The notes under the pieces are model-generated. The model had not been told where the DNA came from. It worked only from the letters and a program-made list of their open reading frames with translations, and searched no databases. The translations under genes and the position numbers were made by a program. Of a DNA stretch of 9,956 bases, positions 1-5,795 are shown piece by piece (within the stretch, counting starts at the first letter, position 1; every line of letters begins with the position of its first letter). This stretch comes from RGIG3013 sp045538935 (lineage in GTDB: Bacteria; Bacillota; Clostridia; Oscillospirales; Acutalibacteraceae). Location: contig JAZQEI010000019.1 of assembly GCA_045538935.1 (NCBI GenBank), forward strand, positions 1 to 9,956. Direction: 5' to 3'.

Positions 1-1
1 A

Positions 2-1771
2 ACACCTTACAATGGCGACCACAGATACACAATTAACTGCATTGACGCTAACTATAAGGCTGGCTTAATTGAACTTAACATCACAGGCGGTTCTTACTAC
101 AAGTTCAACCCCTATGACAACCTTGCAGAAGGCGCAGGCACGAACTTCTTACCTGCTGGTAAGCATGGTGTTGCAACAGGCGATATCTACACAATCGAAG
201 ACCATACAATCGAACATGTTCCGGCACAAGACGCAACATGTACAGAAATTGGTTGGAACGCATATGAGAAGTGCGACATCTGCGGTTACACAACATACGA
301 AGAAATCGCAGCACTCGGTCATACCGAAGTAATCGATGCAGCAGTTGCACCTGACTGTGTAAACACTGGTTTAACAGAAGGCAAACACTGCGAAGTTTGC
401 GGCGAAGTTTTAGTAGCACAAGAAGTAGTTGATGCTCTTGGCCACTCTTATGTTGAAGAAGTAATTCCTGCAACACCCGAAGCACAGGGTTATACAAAGC
501 ACACCTGCTCAGTTTGCGGTGATACATACAACGATAACTTCGTAGATTATGTACCCGAAGAAGCACCAGTAGGCGACTTTGAATACACTATCGATGCAAA
601 CGGCGTAACAATTACTAAGTACATAGGTTCTGCAGCAGTTGTTGTTATTCCTGCCGAAATCGAAGGTCAACCGGTTGTTAAGATTGGCCAAGGCGCATTC
701 GAGGCTAATAAAACAATAACCAGCGTAACCGTTCCCGGTAGCGTTAACACAATAAGCAAATATGCATTCCGTAACTGTATAAACTTAACAGAAGCTAACT
801 TTAACGAAGGCTTAGTTATAATCAGTACAAGTACATTTGAAAACACCAAGCTTGTTAAGATAGACTTACCAAGCACAGTAGAGAAGGTTGGCGTATTTGC
901 ATTCCGCGATGTAACAACATTAGAGGATATTGATTTAGCAAACGTTCAGATAATCGGCGGCGGTGCATTCTCTGGTTGTACAGCATTGGGCTCAACTTCT
1001 GCAGCTAACAGAATAGTAATTCCTGCAACAGTTACAGAATTAGGCTTAAGCGCATTCCAGGGTTGTACATCTATTGTACGCGTAGACTGGCATCCTGTAA
1101 AAATTACATCTGGTGCAGCAGGTAGTATGGAAAGTCCTGCATTCAAAGGCTGCGTTGAAATTAACGAAGTAAACATCGGCGCAGAAGCAGTAAATATTCC
1201 TTCTTACCTAATGTACAAGAGCAGTAAGGTAGCAGATCTTAAGGGTATCGTAACACTTAAGTTTGCAGAAGGCTCACAAGCACGTTCTGTAGGTGACTAT
1301 GCATTCTATCAACAGAGAATCGGTAAGGTAACCTTCCCCGATACAATGGTTAAGATAGGTATGGAATCCTTCAGAAACAACAACTGGTTAACACAATTAA
1401 ACTTTGGCACAGGTGTTCAGACTATTGGACAGTTCGCATTCGCATACTGTAACATTCTTGAATCGGTAACAATCCCCGGCAATGTACAGACAGTATATGC
1501 ATATGCATTCCGCAGATGTCCGAGTCTTAAGACAGTAGTAGTTGAAGAAGGCGTAAACTATATGTCTAGCTACGTATTCGCAAACTGCGACGCTCTTGAA
1601 GAAGTAACACTACCCGCATCTATAACAAGATTAAACGGTGGTTTAACCTACGACACATCTGCAACAATCTACTACTACGAAGGCACATATGTAGCTCAGC
1701 ATCTAAAGTCAAAAGATGCTAAGATAGTTAAAGAAACACTCGTTTCTTTAGGCGAGTATGTTCCGGCTTAA
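2..1771 (+). CDS. Large secreted BspA-type leucine-rich-repeat protein, C-terminal part (5' end outside window)
   Basis: The frame is open from base 2 to TAA at 1769-1771 and gives 589 residues with no start in view. Residues 1-64 resemble the last turn of a right-handed beta-helix (NITGGSYYKFNP, then AEGAGTNFLPAG), a motif common in secreted adhesins. Residues 68-190 are three repeats of about 40 residues bounded by His68, His107 and His148. The first two carry C-x10-C-x2-C; the third keeps only the CxxC pair. From about residue 191 the protein is a BspA/LRR_5 leucine-rich region, with repeated units such as IGQGAF, ISKYAFRNC and IGQFAFAYC each followed by L/I-x-x-V-x-(I/L)-P. It ends in a cap-like YYYEGTYVAQHL segment. 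I see no LPXTG motif, dockerin or terminal membrane helix, so how it stays on the cell is unknown. Asn codons are strongly AAC-biased, suggesting high expression. The family is associated with adhesion; the ligand is not predictable. Confidence 0.9.
   Translation, partial: TPYNGDHRYTINCIDANYKAGLIELNITGGSYYKFNPYDNLAEGAGTNFLPAGKHGVATGDIYTIEDHTIEHVPAQDATCTEIGWNAYEKCDICGYTTYEEIAALGHTEVIDAAVAPDCVNTGLTEGKHCEVCGEVLVAQEVVDALGHSYVEEVIPATPEAQGYTKHTCSVCGDTYNDNFVDYVPEEAPVGDFEYTIDANGVTITKYIGSAAVVVIPAEIEGQPVVKIGQGAFEANKTITSVTVPGSVNTISKYAFRNCINLTEANFNEGLVIISTSTFENTKLVKIDLPSTVEKVGVFAFRDVTTLEDIDLANVQIIGGGAFSGCTALGSTSAANRIVIPATVTELGLSAFQGCTSIVRVDWHPVKITSGAAGSMESPAFKGCVEINEVNIGAEAVNIPSYLMYKSSKVADLKGIVTLKFAEGSQARSVGDYAFYQQRIGKVTFPDTMVKIGMESFRNNNWLTQLNFGTGVQTIGQFAFAYCNILESVTIPGNVQTVYAYAFRRCPSLKTVVVEEGVNYMSSYVFANCDALEEVTLPASITRLNGGLTYDTSATIYYYEGTYVAQHLKSKDAKIVKETLVSLGEYVPA
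481..736 (+). repeat. Direct repeat, copy A (shared surface-protein module)
   Basis: This block aligns without gaps to 9701-9956 at a constant offset of 9220 bases. I count 47 mismatches in 256 positions (about 82% identity). Identity is far higher at the 3' end: 654-730 has only two mismatches in 77 positions. It encodes the last Cys/His repeat plus the N-terminal cap of the leucine-rich region in both genes. Confidence 0.93.
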
Positions 1772-1785
1772 GTAAGTAGTAGGCC

Positions 1786-1805
1786 TTAAGACAAAAAAGT
1801 CTTAA
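1786..1805 (+). other. Small hairpin ahead of the main terminator
   Basis: TTAAGAC (1786-1792) and GTCTTAA (1799-1805) pair perfectly around a six-A loop, 15 bases after the stop codon. The 3' flank is A-rich, so it is not a terminator for the plus strand alone. It may stabilise the 3' end of the mRNA or simply be incidental. Confidence 0.4.
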
Positions 1806-1820
1806 AACAAAACAACAAAA

Positions 1821-1850
1821 GGCACACTCCAAACGGAGTGTGCCTTTTTT
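1821..1850 (+). terminator. Strong, probably bidirectional rho-independent terminator
   Basis: A perfect 10-bp stem (GGCACACTCC at 1821-1830 with GGAGTGTGCC at 1835-1844) encloses the tetraloop AAAC and is followed by six T. The upstream side is A-rich, giving a T-rich tail (TTTTGTTGTTTTG) on the minus strand. It can therefore end both the plus-strand surface-protein gene (stop at 1771) and luxS, which converges on it (stop at 1865). Confidence 0.93.
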
Positions 1851-1864
1851 GTTTTATAAATTTA

Positions 1865-2314
1865 TTAATATTTAAAGGTGATATCTTTGCTTAGCAAAAT
1901 ATTTAAATAACGCTCGCATTCTTGTTTTGCTAGTTTTAAATCTAGATTTTTATAATTACCACATTCTATTGCACTTGCGCCAAACATAGTATTGCAATCG
2001 TAAATAATGGTTTTTAATGCGGATATTAAAATATCTAATACTATGTTGTTTTTTGCATTTCTAACAAGCAAGTAAAAACCGGTTTGGCAACCCATTGGTC
2101 CAAAATATATAATATCGTCTTTTAAAGGGCCCGAGCGTAAAACGGTTGCCAGCATATGCTCTACCGAGTGCATTGTGGCGTTGTCCATAAAGTTATCTTG
2201 GTTAGGTTTTCTGGTGCGAAGATCATAAGTCGTAATATCACCGTCAATTCTAGATACATATATGCCTTCTACCAGTGTATTATGGTCTATTTTAAAGCTT
2301 GCAATTTGTTCCAT
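1865..2314 (-). CDS. luxS: S-ribosylhomocysteine lyase LuxS
   Basis: LuxS splits S-ribosylhomocysteine into homocysteine and 4,5-dihydroxypentane-2,3-dione, the AI-2 precursor, as part of the cytoplasmic activated methyl cycle. The 149-residue protein has the family signatures in order: the metal-binding HSVEH motif (His49, Glu52, His53), GPMGCQTGFY with the catalytic Cys76, and IECGNY with the third metal ligand Cys118. All residues expected for Fe/Zn binding and catalysis are present. It is slightly shorter than the roughly 157-residue Bacillus enzyme. The ATG is supported by AGGAG six bases upstream. It lies downstream of, and in the same direction as, the sugar ABC operon, but a terminator and its own promoter separate them. 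The nucleosidase gene (mtnN/pfs) that supplies its substrate is not in the window. Confidence 0.97.
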   Translation of the reverse strand: MEQIASFKIDHNTLVEGIYVSRIDGDITTYDLRTRKPNQDNFMDNATMHSVEHMLATVLRSGPLKDDIIYFGPMGCQTGFYLLVRNAKNNIVLDILISALKTIIYDCNTMFGASAIECGNYKNLDLKLAKQECERYLNILLSKDITFKY

Positions 2315-2320
2315 AGTTAT

Positions 2321-2325
2321 CTCCT
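2321..2325 (-). promoter_or_regulatory. luxS ribosome binding site
   Basis: AGGAG on the minus strand, six bases before the luxS ATG at 2314-2312. Confidence 0.85.
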
Positions 2326-2343
2326 AATTTTAATTGTGTTTAT

Positions 2344-2372
2344 ATTATATAAAAAAACTCCCGCAAATTCAA
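2344..2372 (-). promoter_or_regulatory. luxS sigma-A promoter, overlapping the upstream terminator
   Basis: Read on the minus strand, TTGAAT (2372-2367) is separated by 17 bases from a perfect TATAAT (2349-2344). Transcription would start near 2337, giving a leader of about 22 bases before the ATG, too short for a riboswitch. The -35 box lies across the loop and 3' arm of the sugar operon's terminator hairpin. Confidence 0.7.
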
Positions 2373-2385
2373 CAGAATTTACGGG
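2351..2385 (-). terminator. Rho-independent terminator of the sugar ABC operon
   Basis: On the minus strand the arm CCCGTAAATT (2385-2376) pairs with AATTTGCGGG (2369-2360), with one G-U pair and a six-base loop. AG and then seven T follow. It starts seven bases after the stop of the second permease and closes the operon before luxS. Confidence 0.9.
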
Positions 2386-2391
2386 AAGATA

Positions 2392-3219
2392 TTATCCTTT
2401 AACTGCGCCTGCCGTAACTCCCTCAATAATATATTTTTGGCATATAAGATAAAATATAATTACTGGAATTACTGCAAGAGTGAGCATTGCCATTAAGGCA
2501 CCCATATCTACAGAGCCATATCCGCCCTTTAAATACTGAACAGCTATGGGTATTGTTTTATAGTCGTTACCTATTGTAAGATATGGAAGCAGATAGTCGT
2601 TCCATATCCACATGGTGTTTAAAATTGCCACCGTAATTGCGGTTGGCTTTAGTAGCGGCAAAACCACCAAAAAGAAGGTTTGCACAGGCGAGCAACCGTC
2701 TATGGTGGCGGCTTCTTCTAAGCTTTTTGGTATGCCTTTTATAAATCCGCTAAATATAAACACAGATAGCCCCGCACCAAAGCCTAAATAAACTACTATT
2801 ATTCCAAGCGGATTATCTAGCTTTAGAGTGTTGGTTATTTTAGACATTGTAAACATTACCATCTGAAACGGAACTATCATAGAAAAAACAAAAGCATAGT
2901 ACAAAACTTGAGTCCATTTGGTTTTAATACGGGTTATATAGTATGCGGTCATTGCAGTAAAAAACACTATTGCCGCAACCGAGAACACCGTTATAAAAAG
3001 AGACCATAAAAACGCCTCAAAAAATCCTGTGCTATTTAATCCCGATACATAGTTTTCAAACTTTGCAAAGGTGTCAGATGTTGGCAGTTTAAACGGCTCA
3101 TCACTAATGTAAAAGCGTGATTTAAACGAATTAATAAAAACTATAGCAATAGGGAATATAAACACCAATCCGGCAGAAATTAAAAAGGTGTATGCTAGTA
3201 AATTTTTTATTTTTTTCAT
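2392..3219 (-). CDS. Carbohydrate ABC transporter permease, CUT1 family (MalG/COG0395 type)
   Basis: One of the two membrane subunits of an oligosaccharide importer. The 275-residue protein starts with MKKIKNLL and a first membrane span at about residues 8-30, followed by an extracytoplasmic loop and five more hydrophobic segments, as in MalG-type subunits. The cytoplasmic EAA loop that contacts the ATPase is at about residues 168-188 (EEAATIDGCS, then LP), with the invariant Gly175. The ATG overlaps the stop of the preceding permease by one base (TAATG), implying translational coupling. An AAAGGAA stretch lies 11 bases upstream, a somewhat long spacing. It is the last gene of the operon; a terminator follows seven bases after the stop. 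The sugar cannot be read from the permease. Confidence 0.93.
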   Translation of the reverse strand: MKKIKNLLAYTFLISAGLVFIFPIAIVFINSFKSRFYISDEPFKLPTSDTFAKFENYVSGLNSTGFFEAFLWSLFITVFSVAAIVFFTAMTAYYITRIKTKWTQVLYYAFVFSMIVPFQMVMFTMSKITNTLKLDNPLGIIVVYLGFGAGLSVFIFSGFIKGIPKSLEEAATIDGCSPVQTFFLVVLPLLKPTAITVAILNTMWIWNDYLLPYLTIGNDYKTIPIAVQYLKGGYGSVDMGALMAMLTLAVIPVIIFYLICQKYIIEGVTAGAVKG

Positions 3220-4067
3220 TATTGCTCGGTTTCCTTTCTGCGCGTAAGAAAAAGTTGTAAAAGAGCTACCGACGCTACAATAACAAAGAAAACAACCGCT
3301 TTTGCTTGACCTACGCCCTCGTAACCTATTCTGCCGTAAAAGGTGTTGTAAATATCTAGCGCCAGCATTGACGTCGCTTTTGACGGCGCACCGGCAGTAA
3401 GAGCTAGGTTTTGGTCGAAAATTTTAAAGGTGTTGGTTATTGTTAAAAATAAGCAAATGGTTATAGATGGCATTACCGACGGAATAATTATATTAAAAAG
3501 TATGCGTCTGTTTGATGCTCCGTCTACGCGGGCGGCTTCTATAATGTCGTGAGGAACATTTTGAATTCCCGCAATATAAATAATCATCATATATCCAATA
3601 AGCTGCCAGTTTGTAAGAACAACGAGTCCCCAAAAACCAAAATTGGCGCTTGATGTTATAGTGTAGCCAAAGGGTATCAATACACCGTTTATTATTAACT
3701 GCCAAATATAACCCAAAACAATACCTCCTATAAGGTTTGGCATAAAGAAAAGGGTTCTGAAAACATTTGTGCCCCGTAACTTTTTGGTGAGCAGCATAGC
3801 CAATGTAAAGGCTATTATATTAACGGTTATTACCGATACAAATGAAAATTTAATGGTAAATTTTAAAGCATTAATAAAGTCGGTATCGGCGCTAAATGCC
3901 GTAATATAATTGCTAAGACCCACAAATTTTGCATTTGTAACCGTTGTGAATGACGTAAATGATAAATAAATTCCGCTCAAAAATGGAATAGCAAAAGCAA
4001 CGCTAAATGCTAAAAGTGTGGGCAGACAAAACAACCAAAAATACTTTTTTAAAGGATTTTTAAGCAT
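3219..4067 (-). CDS. Carbohydrate ABC transporter permease, CUT1 family (MalF/UgpA/COG1175 type)
   Basis: The partner membrane subunit of the importer, 282 residues from the chosen start MLKNPLKKYF. It has a first span at about residues 9-37 and a family-like region FRTLFFMPNLIGG near 103-115. The EAA loop is at 177-200 (EAARVDGAS, then P196), which docks the ATPase. I chose the ATG at 4067-4065 because it overlaps the stop of the binding-protein gene by one base (TAATG). A TTG six codons upstream would lengthen the overlap and lacks a matching ribosome binding site. A GGAG lies 12 bases before the ATG. No ATPase gene follows, so the complex presumably uses a shared MsmK/MalK-type ATPase encoded elsewhere, as known for many CUT1 systems in Firmicutes. 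Confidence 0.93.
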   Translation of the reverse strand: MLKNPLKKYFWLFCLPTLLAFSVAFAIPFLSGIYLSFTSFTTVTNAKFVGLSNYITAFSADTDFINALKFTIKFSFVSVITVNIIAFTLAMLLTKKLRGTNVFRTLFFMPNLIGGIVLGYIWQLIINGVLIPFGYTITSSANFGFWGLVVLTNWQLIGYMMIIYIAGIQNVPHDIIEAARVDGASNRRILFNIIIPSVMPSITICLFLTITNTFKIFDQNLALTAGAPSKATSMLALDIYNTFYGRIGYEGVGQAKAVVFFVIVASVALLQLFLTRRKETEQ

Positions 4068-5407
4068 TATCGTTCTTTGCTCCAAGATTCTTTAACGGTT
4101 TTTACAAGAGTATCCCAGTCAGAAGAGCCTTGAACATATAGTAAAAGGGCGTTGCCAAAGTCAGATTTAAACACATCACTCGGGAAAACTGTAAACACCC
4201 ACGGGACCGATTCTACGTTTGGCTTAGATAACCACTCGGCAGTTTGACGTGCTAATGGGTCGGGTGGTGTTTGTTCTGCCGTAAAGGTGTTAAACGGTGT
4301 TGTAAAGCCGAGTTTGTTTGTAACATAATCTTTGCCGGTATCACTAGAAAACAGCCATTCTAAAAAGTCTAATGACAGCTTTTGTTTTTCTTCGCTAACC
4401 TTAGAGTTTATGGCAAAATAGTTTTCTGTACCAATGCAAAGCCCCTGGCTTTCTTCATTTTCTAGGTCCATATAAATCGGCATCATTTTTATATTATCGT
4501 TGCTTACTGTGTTGCCCTTAACATCAGAAATTTGAGAGTAGGCCCAAGTACCGTTTTGTATCATGGCAACCTTGCCAAGAGCAAACTCTGCCATACTGTC
4601 GGCGACCGATTTACTGCCAAGCAGGTTTTTTGGTGTGGCCGAATTATTTATATAAAGATCAAAAATATTTTTGTAGTTCTCATTATAATCAAACTCAAAA
4701 TCTTTAAGTTGGTGTCCGGTTGCGGTAGGATCAGCACCGTCGGCTTCATCCAAAAATTCGGCATAAAACGGAACATTTGCAAGGTGTGTTTGCCAACGCC
4801 AGTCTTCACCTGCGGCAAGGGAAGTTGAGCCAAATACACCGTCTATGCCAAGCTCTGCTTTGTGCTTGGTCATATCTTCTACAACCGCTTTTAATGTTTC
4901 AAAGTTGTTTATTTGCGAAGCATCGGTAAGCGAGGTAGCTTTGGTACTAAGAGCAAAATATTTTTTCATAATAGCATCGTTATAAATAATTCCGTACGAT
5001 TCTACAACAAACGGAATACCATAAACCTTGCCGTCGCTTTTTATGGCTAATGATTTATCGGAAAGCATTTCGTAAAGTTTAGAATCGGTAATATCTAAAC
5101 AATAATCTTTCCATGCGTTGTAGCCGATGGGTCCGTTGATTTGGAAAATAGTTGGTGCGTCGGACTTTGCAATTTCGCTTTTTAAAGTTTGTTCGTAGCC
5201 GTTTGCAGCGGCAGTTACAACCTTAACCTTAACGCCGGTTTGCTTTTCATATTCGTTGGCAATTTCTTTGTAAATATTTGCCTGTTCGGGTTTAAAATTA
5301 AGAAAATAGATTTCTTGTGAGTTTCTTTTGCAACCGCTAAGGGTAAGCGGTATAACAATTAAAACACAAAGAAAAAGTGCGATTATTTTTTTAGAAAAAC
5401 ATTTCAT
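4067..5407 (-). CDS. Sugar-binding lipoprotein of the CUT1 ABC transporter (family 1 solute-binding protein)
   Basis: Extracellular binding protein that captures the sugar and delivers it to the two permeases. It has 446 residues from MKCFSKK. The signal peptide has a positive start, a hydrophobic core (IIALFLCVLIVIPLT) and the lipobox LSGC at 23-26, so Cys26 should be lipid-anchored to the membrane. The mature part has features of family 1 solute-binding proteins: an early beta-strand with EIANEYEKQTGVKVKVV, a middle GIPFVVESYGIIYN segment, and a late FALGKVAMIQNGTWA segment. The start is set by AGGAGG eight bases upstream; an upstream in-frame ATG at 5458 would put 17 residues before the signal peptide. 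The Trp-rich stretches (DWRWQ, NGTWAY) suit stacking against sugar rings. Substrate identity is not determinable by eye. Confidence 0.94.
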   Translation of the reverse strand: MKCFSKKIIALFLCVLIVIPLTLSGCKRNSQEIYFLNFKPEQANIYKEIANEYEKQTGVKVKVVTAAANGYEQTLKSEIAKSDAPTIFQINGPIGYNAWKDYCLDITDSKLYEMLSDKSLAIKSDGKVYGIPFVVESYGIIYNDAIMKKYFALSTKATSLTDASQINNFETLKAVVEDMTKHKAELGIDGVFGSTSLAAGEDWRWQTHLANVPFYAEFLDEADGADPTATGHQLKDFEFDYNENYKNIFDLYINNSATPKNLLGSKSVADSMAEFALGKVAMIQNGTWAYSQISDVKGNTVSNDNIKMMPIYMDLENEESQGLCIGTENYFAINSKVSEEKQKLSLDFLEWLFSSDTGKDYVTNKLGFTTPFNTFTAEQTPPDPLARQTAEWLSKPNVESVPWVFTVFPSDVFKSDFGNALLLYVQGSSDWDTLVKTVKESWSKER

Positions 5408-5415
5408 AACAAATT

Positions 5416-5421
5416 CCTCCT
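5416..5421 (-). promoter_or_regulatory. Ribosome binding site of the sugar-binding lipoprotein
   Basis: A perfect AGGAGG on the minus strand, eight bases before the ATG at 5407-5405. It decides the start in favour of the signal-peptide-proximal ATG. Confidence 0.9.
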
Positions 5422-5429
5422 GAGAGTAG

Positions 5430-5467
5430 TTTGTACAAAATATAAAAAAATATGCCAATTACAAAAA
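5430..5467 (-). promoter_or_regulatory. Candidate promoter and palindrome for the sugar ABC operon
   Basis: Between the terminator at 5463-5485 and the ribosome binding site, the minus strand has TATATT (5444-5439) as a plausible -10 but no good -35 at 16-18 bases; only T-rich hexamers are there. Directly downstream lies the perfect 10-bp palindrome TTTGTACAAA (5430-5439), which could be an operator. A weak -35 would fit an activated sugar operon. I see no good catabolite-responsive element. Confidence 0.3.
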
Positions 5468-5485
5468 ACAAAAGGCGGCTTTTGT
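5463..5485 (-). terminator. Terminator at the end of a decayed minus-strand gene
   Basis: On the minus strand, ACAAAAG (5485-5479) pairs perfectly with CTTTTGT (5474-5468) around a four-base loop and is followed by five more T. It begins one base after the TAA at 5489-5487. That is where a real gene's terminator would sit, and it would insulate the sugar operon from upstream transcription. Confidence 0.6.
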
Positions 5486-5486
5486 T

Positions 5487-5700
5487 TTAAATATTTTTAA
5501 CTATTTGTTTAACGGTTTTTGCGTAGTCGTGGCGGTCGTCTTTATCGCAACAAATTTTAAGAAGTGCATCAGCAACAGATACGGAAATTCAAACTGTGCA
5601 TACAAATGCAAACTTTCGTCTTAGCCAGTCTTTAATAAGGCCTTTAATCAGATTACGTGCACTAATCTGTCTAAATATTTGCAGGGTAATTAAACAATAA
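5487..5700 (-). pseudogene. Remnant of the 3' end of an unidentified gene
   Basis: The minus strand reads 33 codons (5588-5490) to TAA at 5489-5487. The peptide ISVSVADALLKICC then DKDDRHDYAKTVKQIVKNI looks like a genuine protein C-terminus: mixed charge, amphipathic, with third-position GC/C choices unlike random AT-rich DNA. In the same frame, beyond a single TGA at 5591-5589, a further stretch stays open to about 5723 (including LIKGLIKDWLRRKFAFVC). I see no start codon or ribosome binding site. A terminator hairpin follows directly. I read this as the leftover 3' end of a gene whose front was lost, probably when the neighbouring plus-strand surface-protein locus arrived. I do not recognise the family. 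The upstream extension overlaps the plus-strand promoter and may be chance. Confidence 0.35.
5649..5669. repeat. 21-bp inverted repeat upstream of the surface-protein promoter
   Basis: CAGATTA (5649-5655) and TAATCTG (5663-5669) are perfect inverted arms around CGTGCAC. There is no T tail, so it is not a terminator. It lies 35 bases upstream of the -35 box of the large surface-protein gene, a position that suits an activator or regulator site. Confidence 0.4.
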
Positions 5701-5703
5701 TCG

Positions 5704-5732
5704 TTGACAATTTGACTATGTTTTTATATAAT
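5704..5732 (+). promoter_or_regulatory. Perfect consensus sigma-A promoter of the large cohesin/LRR protein
   Basis: TTGACA (5704-5709), a 17-base spacer, then TATAAT (5727-5732): both boxes and the spacing match the consensus exactly. Transcription would start near 5739, giving a leader of about 57 bases to the GTG. Confidence 0.88.
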
Positions 5733-5783
5733 AAAATTAGATATATTGGTGTATTATACCGAATTTTAAATAAGCTTTTGAAA

Positions 5784-5788
5784 GGGAG
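5784..5788 (+). promoter_or_regulatory. Ribosome binding site of the large surface protein
   Basis: GGGAG, within AAAGGGAG, lies seven bases before the GTG at 5796. It is the basis for choosing this non-ATG start, and the signal peptide begins right there. Confidence 0.85.
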
Positions 5789-5795
5789 AGAAAAA

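Noticed and set aside
105..566. Long minus-strand open frame, 153 codons, rich in Leu, Arg and Cys
   Set aside because: It is antisense to the Cys/His repeat region of the surface-protein gene, has a low-complexity composition, and has no homology I recognise.
509..691. Minus-strand frame beginning MANLNNRLTFDFGRN, nearly the same as one at 9729-9911 (MANFNNRLTFDFGRN)
   Set aside because: Both are antisense shadows of the shared 256-bp block. Their similarity follows from the plus-strand repeat, and they lack ribosome binding sites.
2315..2343. Possible S-adenosylmethionine riboswitch before luxS
   Set aside because: The leader between the inferred start site and the ATG is only about 22 bases, far too short.
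4068..4085. TTG start six codons upstream for the first permease
   Set aside because: The ATG at 4067 forms a TAATG overlap with the preceding stop, and the extra residues would precede the conserved N-terminal region.
2392..5407. The transporter next to luxS as an AI-2 importer
   Set aside because: Known Lsr-type AI-2 importers belong to the CUT2/ribose type with a different binding protein. These permeases and the lipoprotein are CUT1 type, and a terminator separates them from luxS.
5649..5669. Terminal inverted repeat of an insertion sequence
   Set aside because: The arms are seven bases long and only seven bases apart. There is no transposase, second terminus or target duplication in the region.
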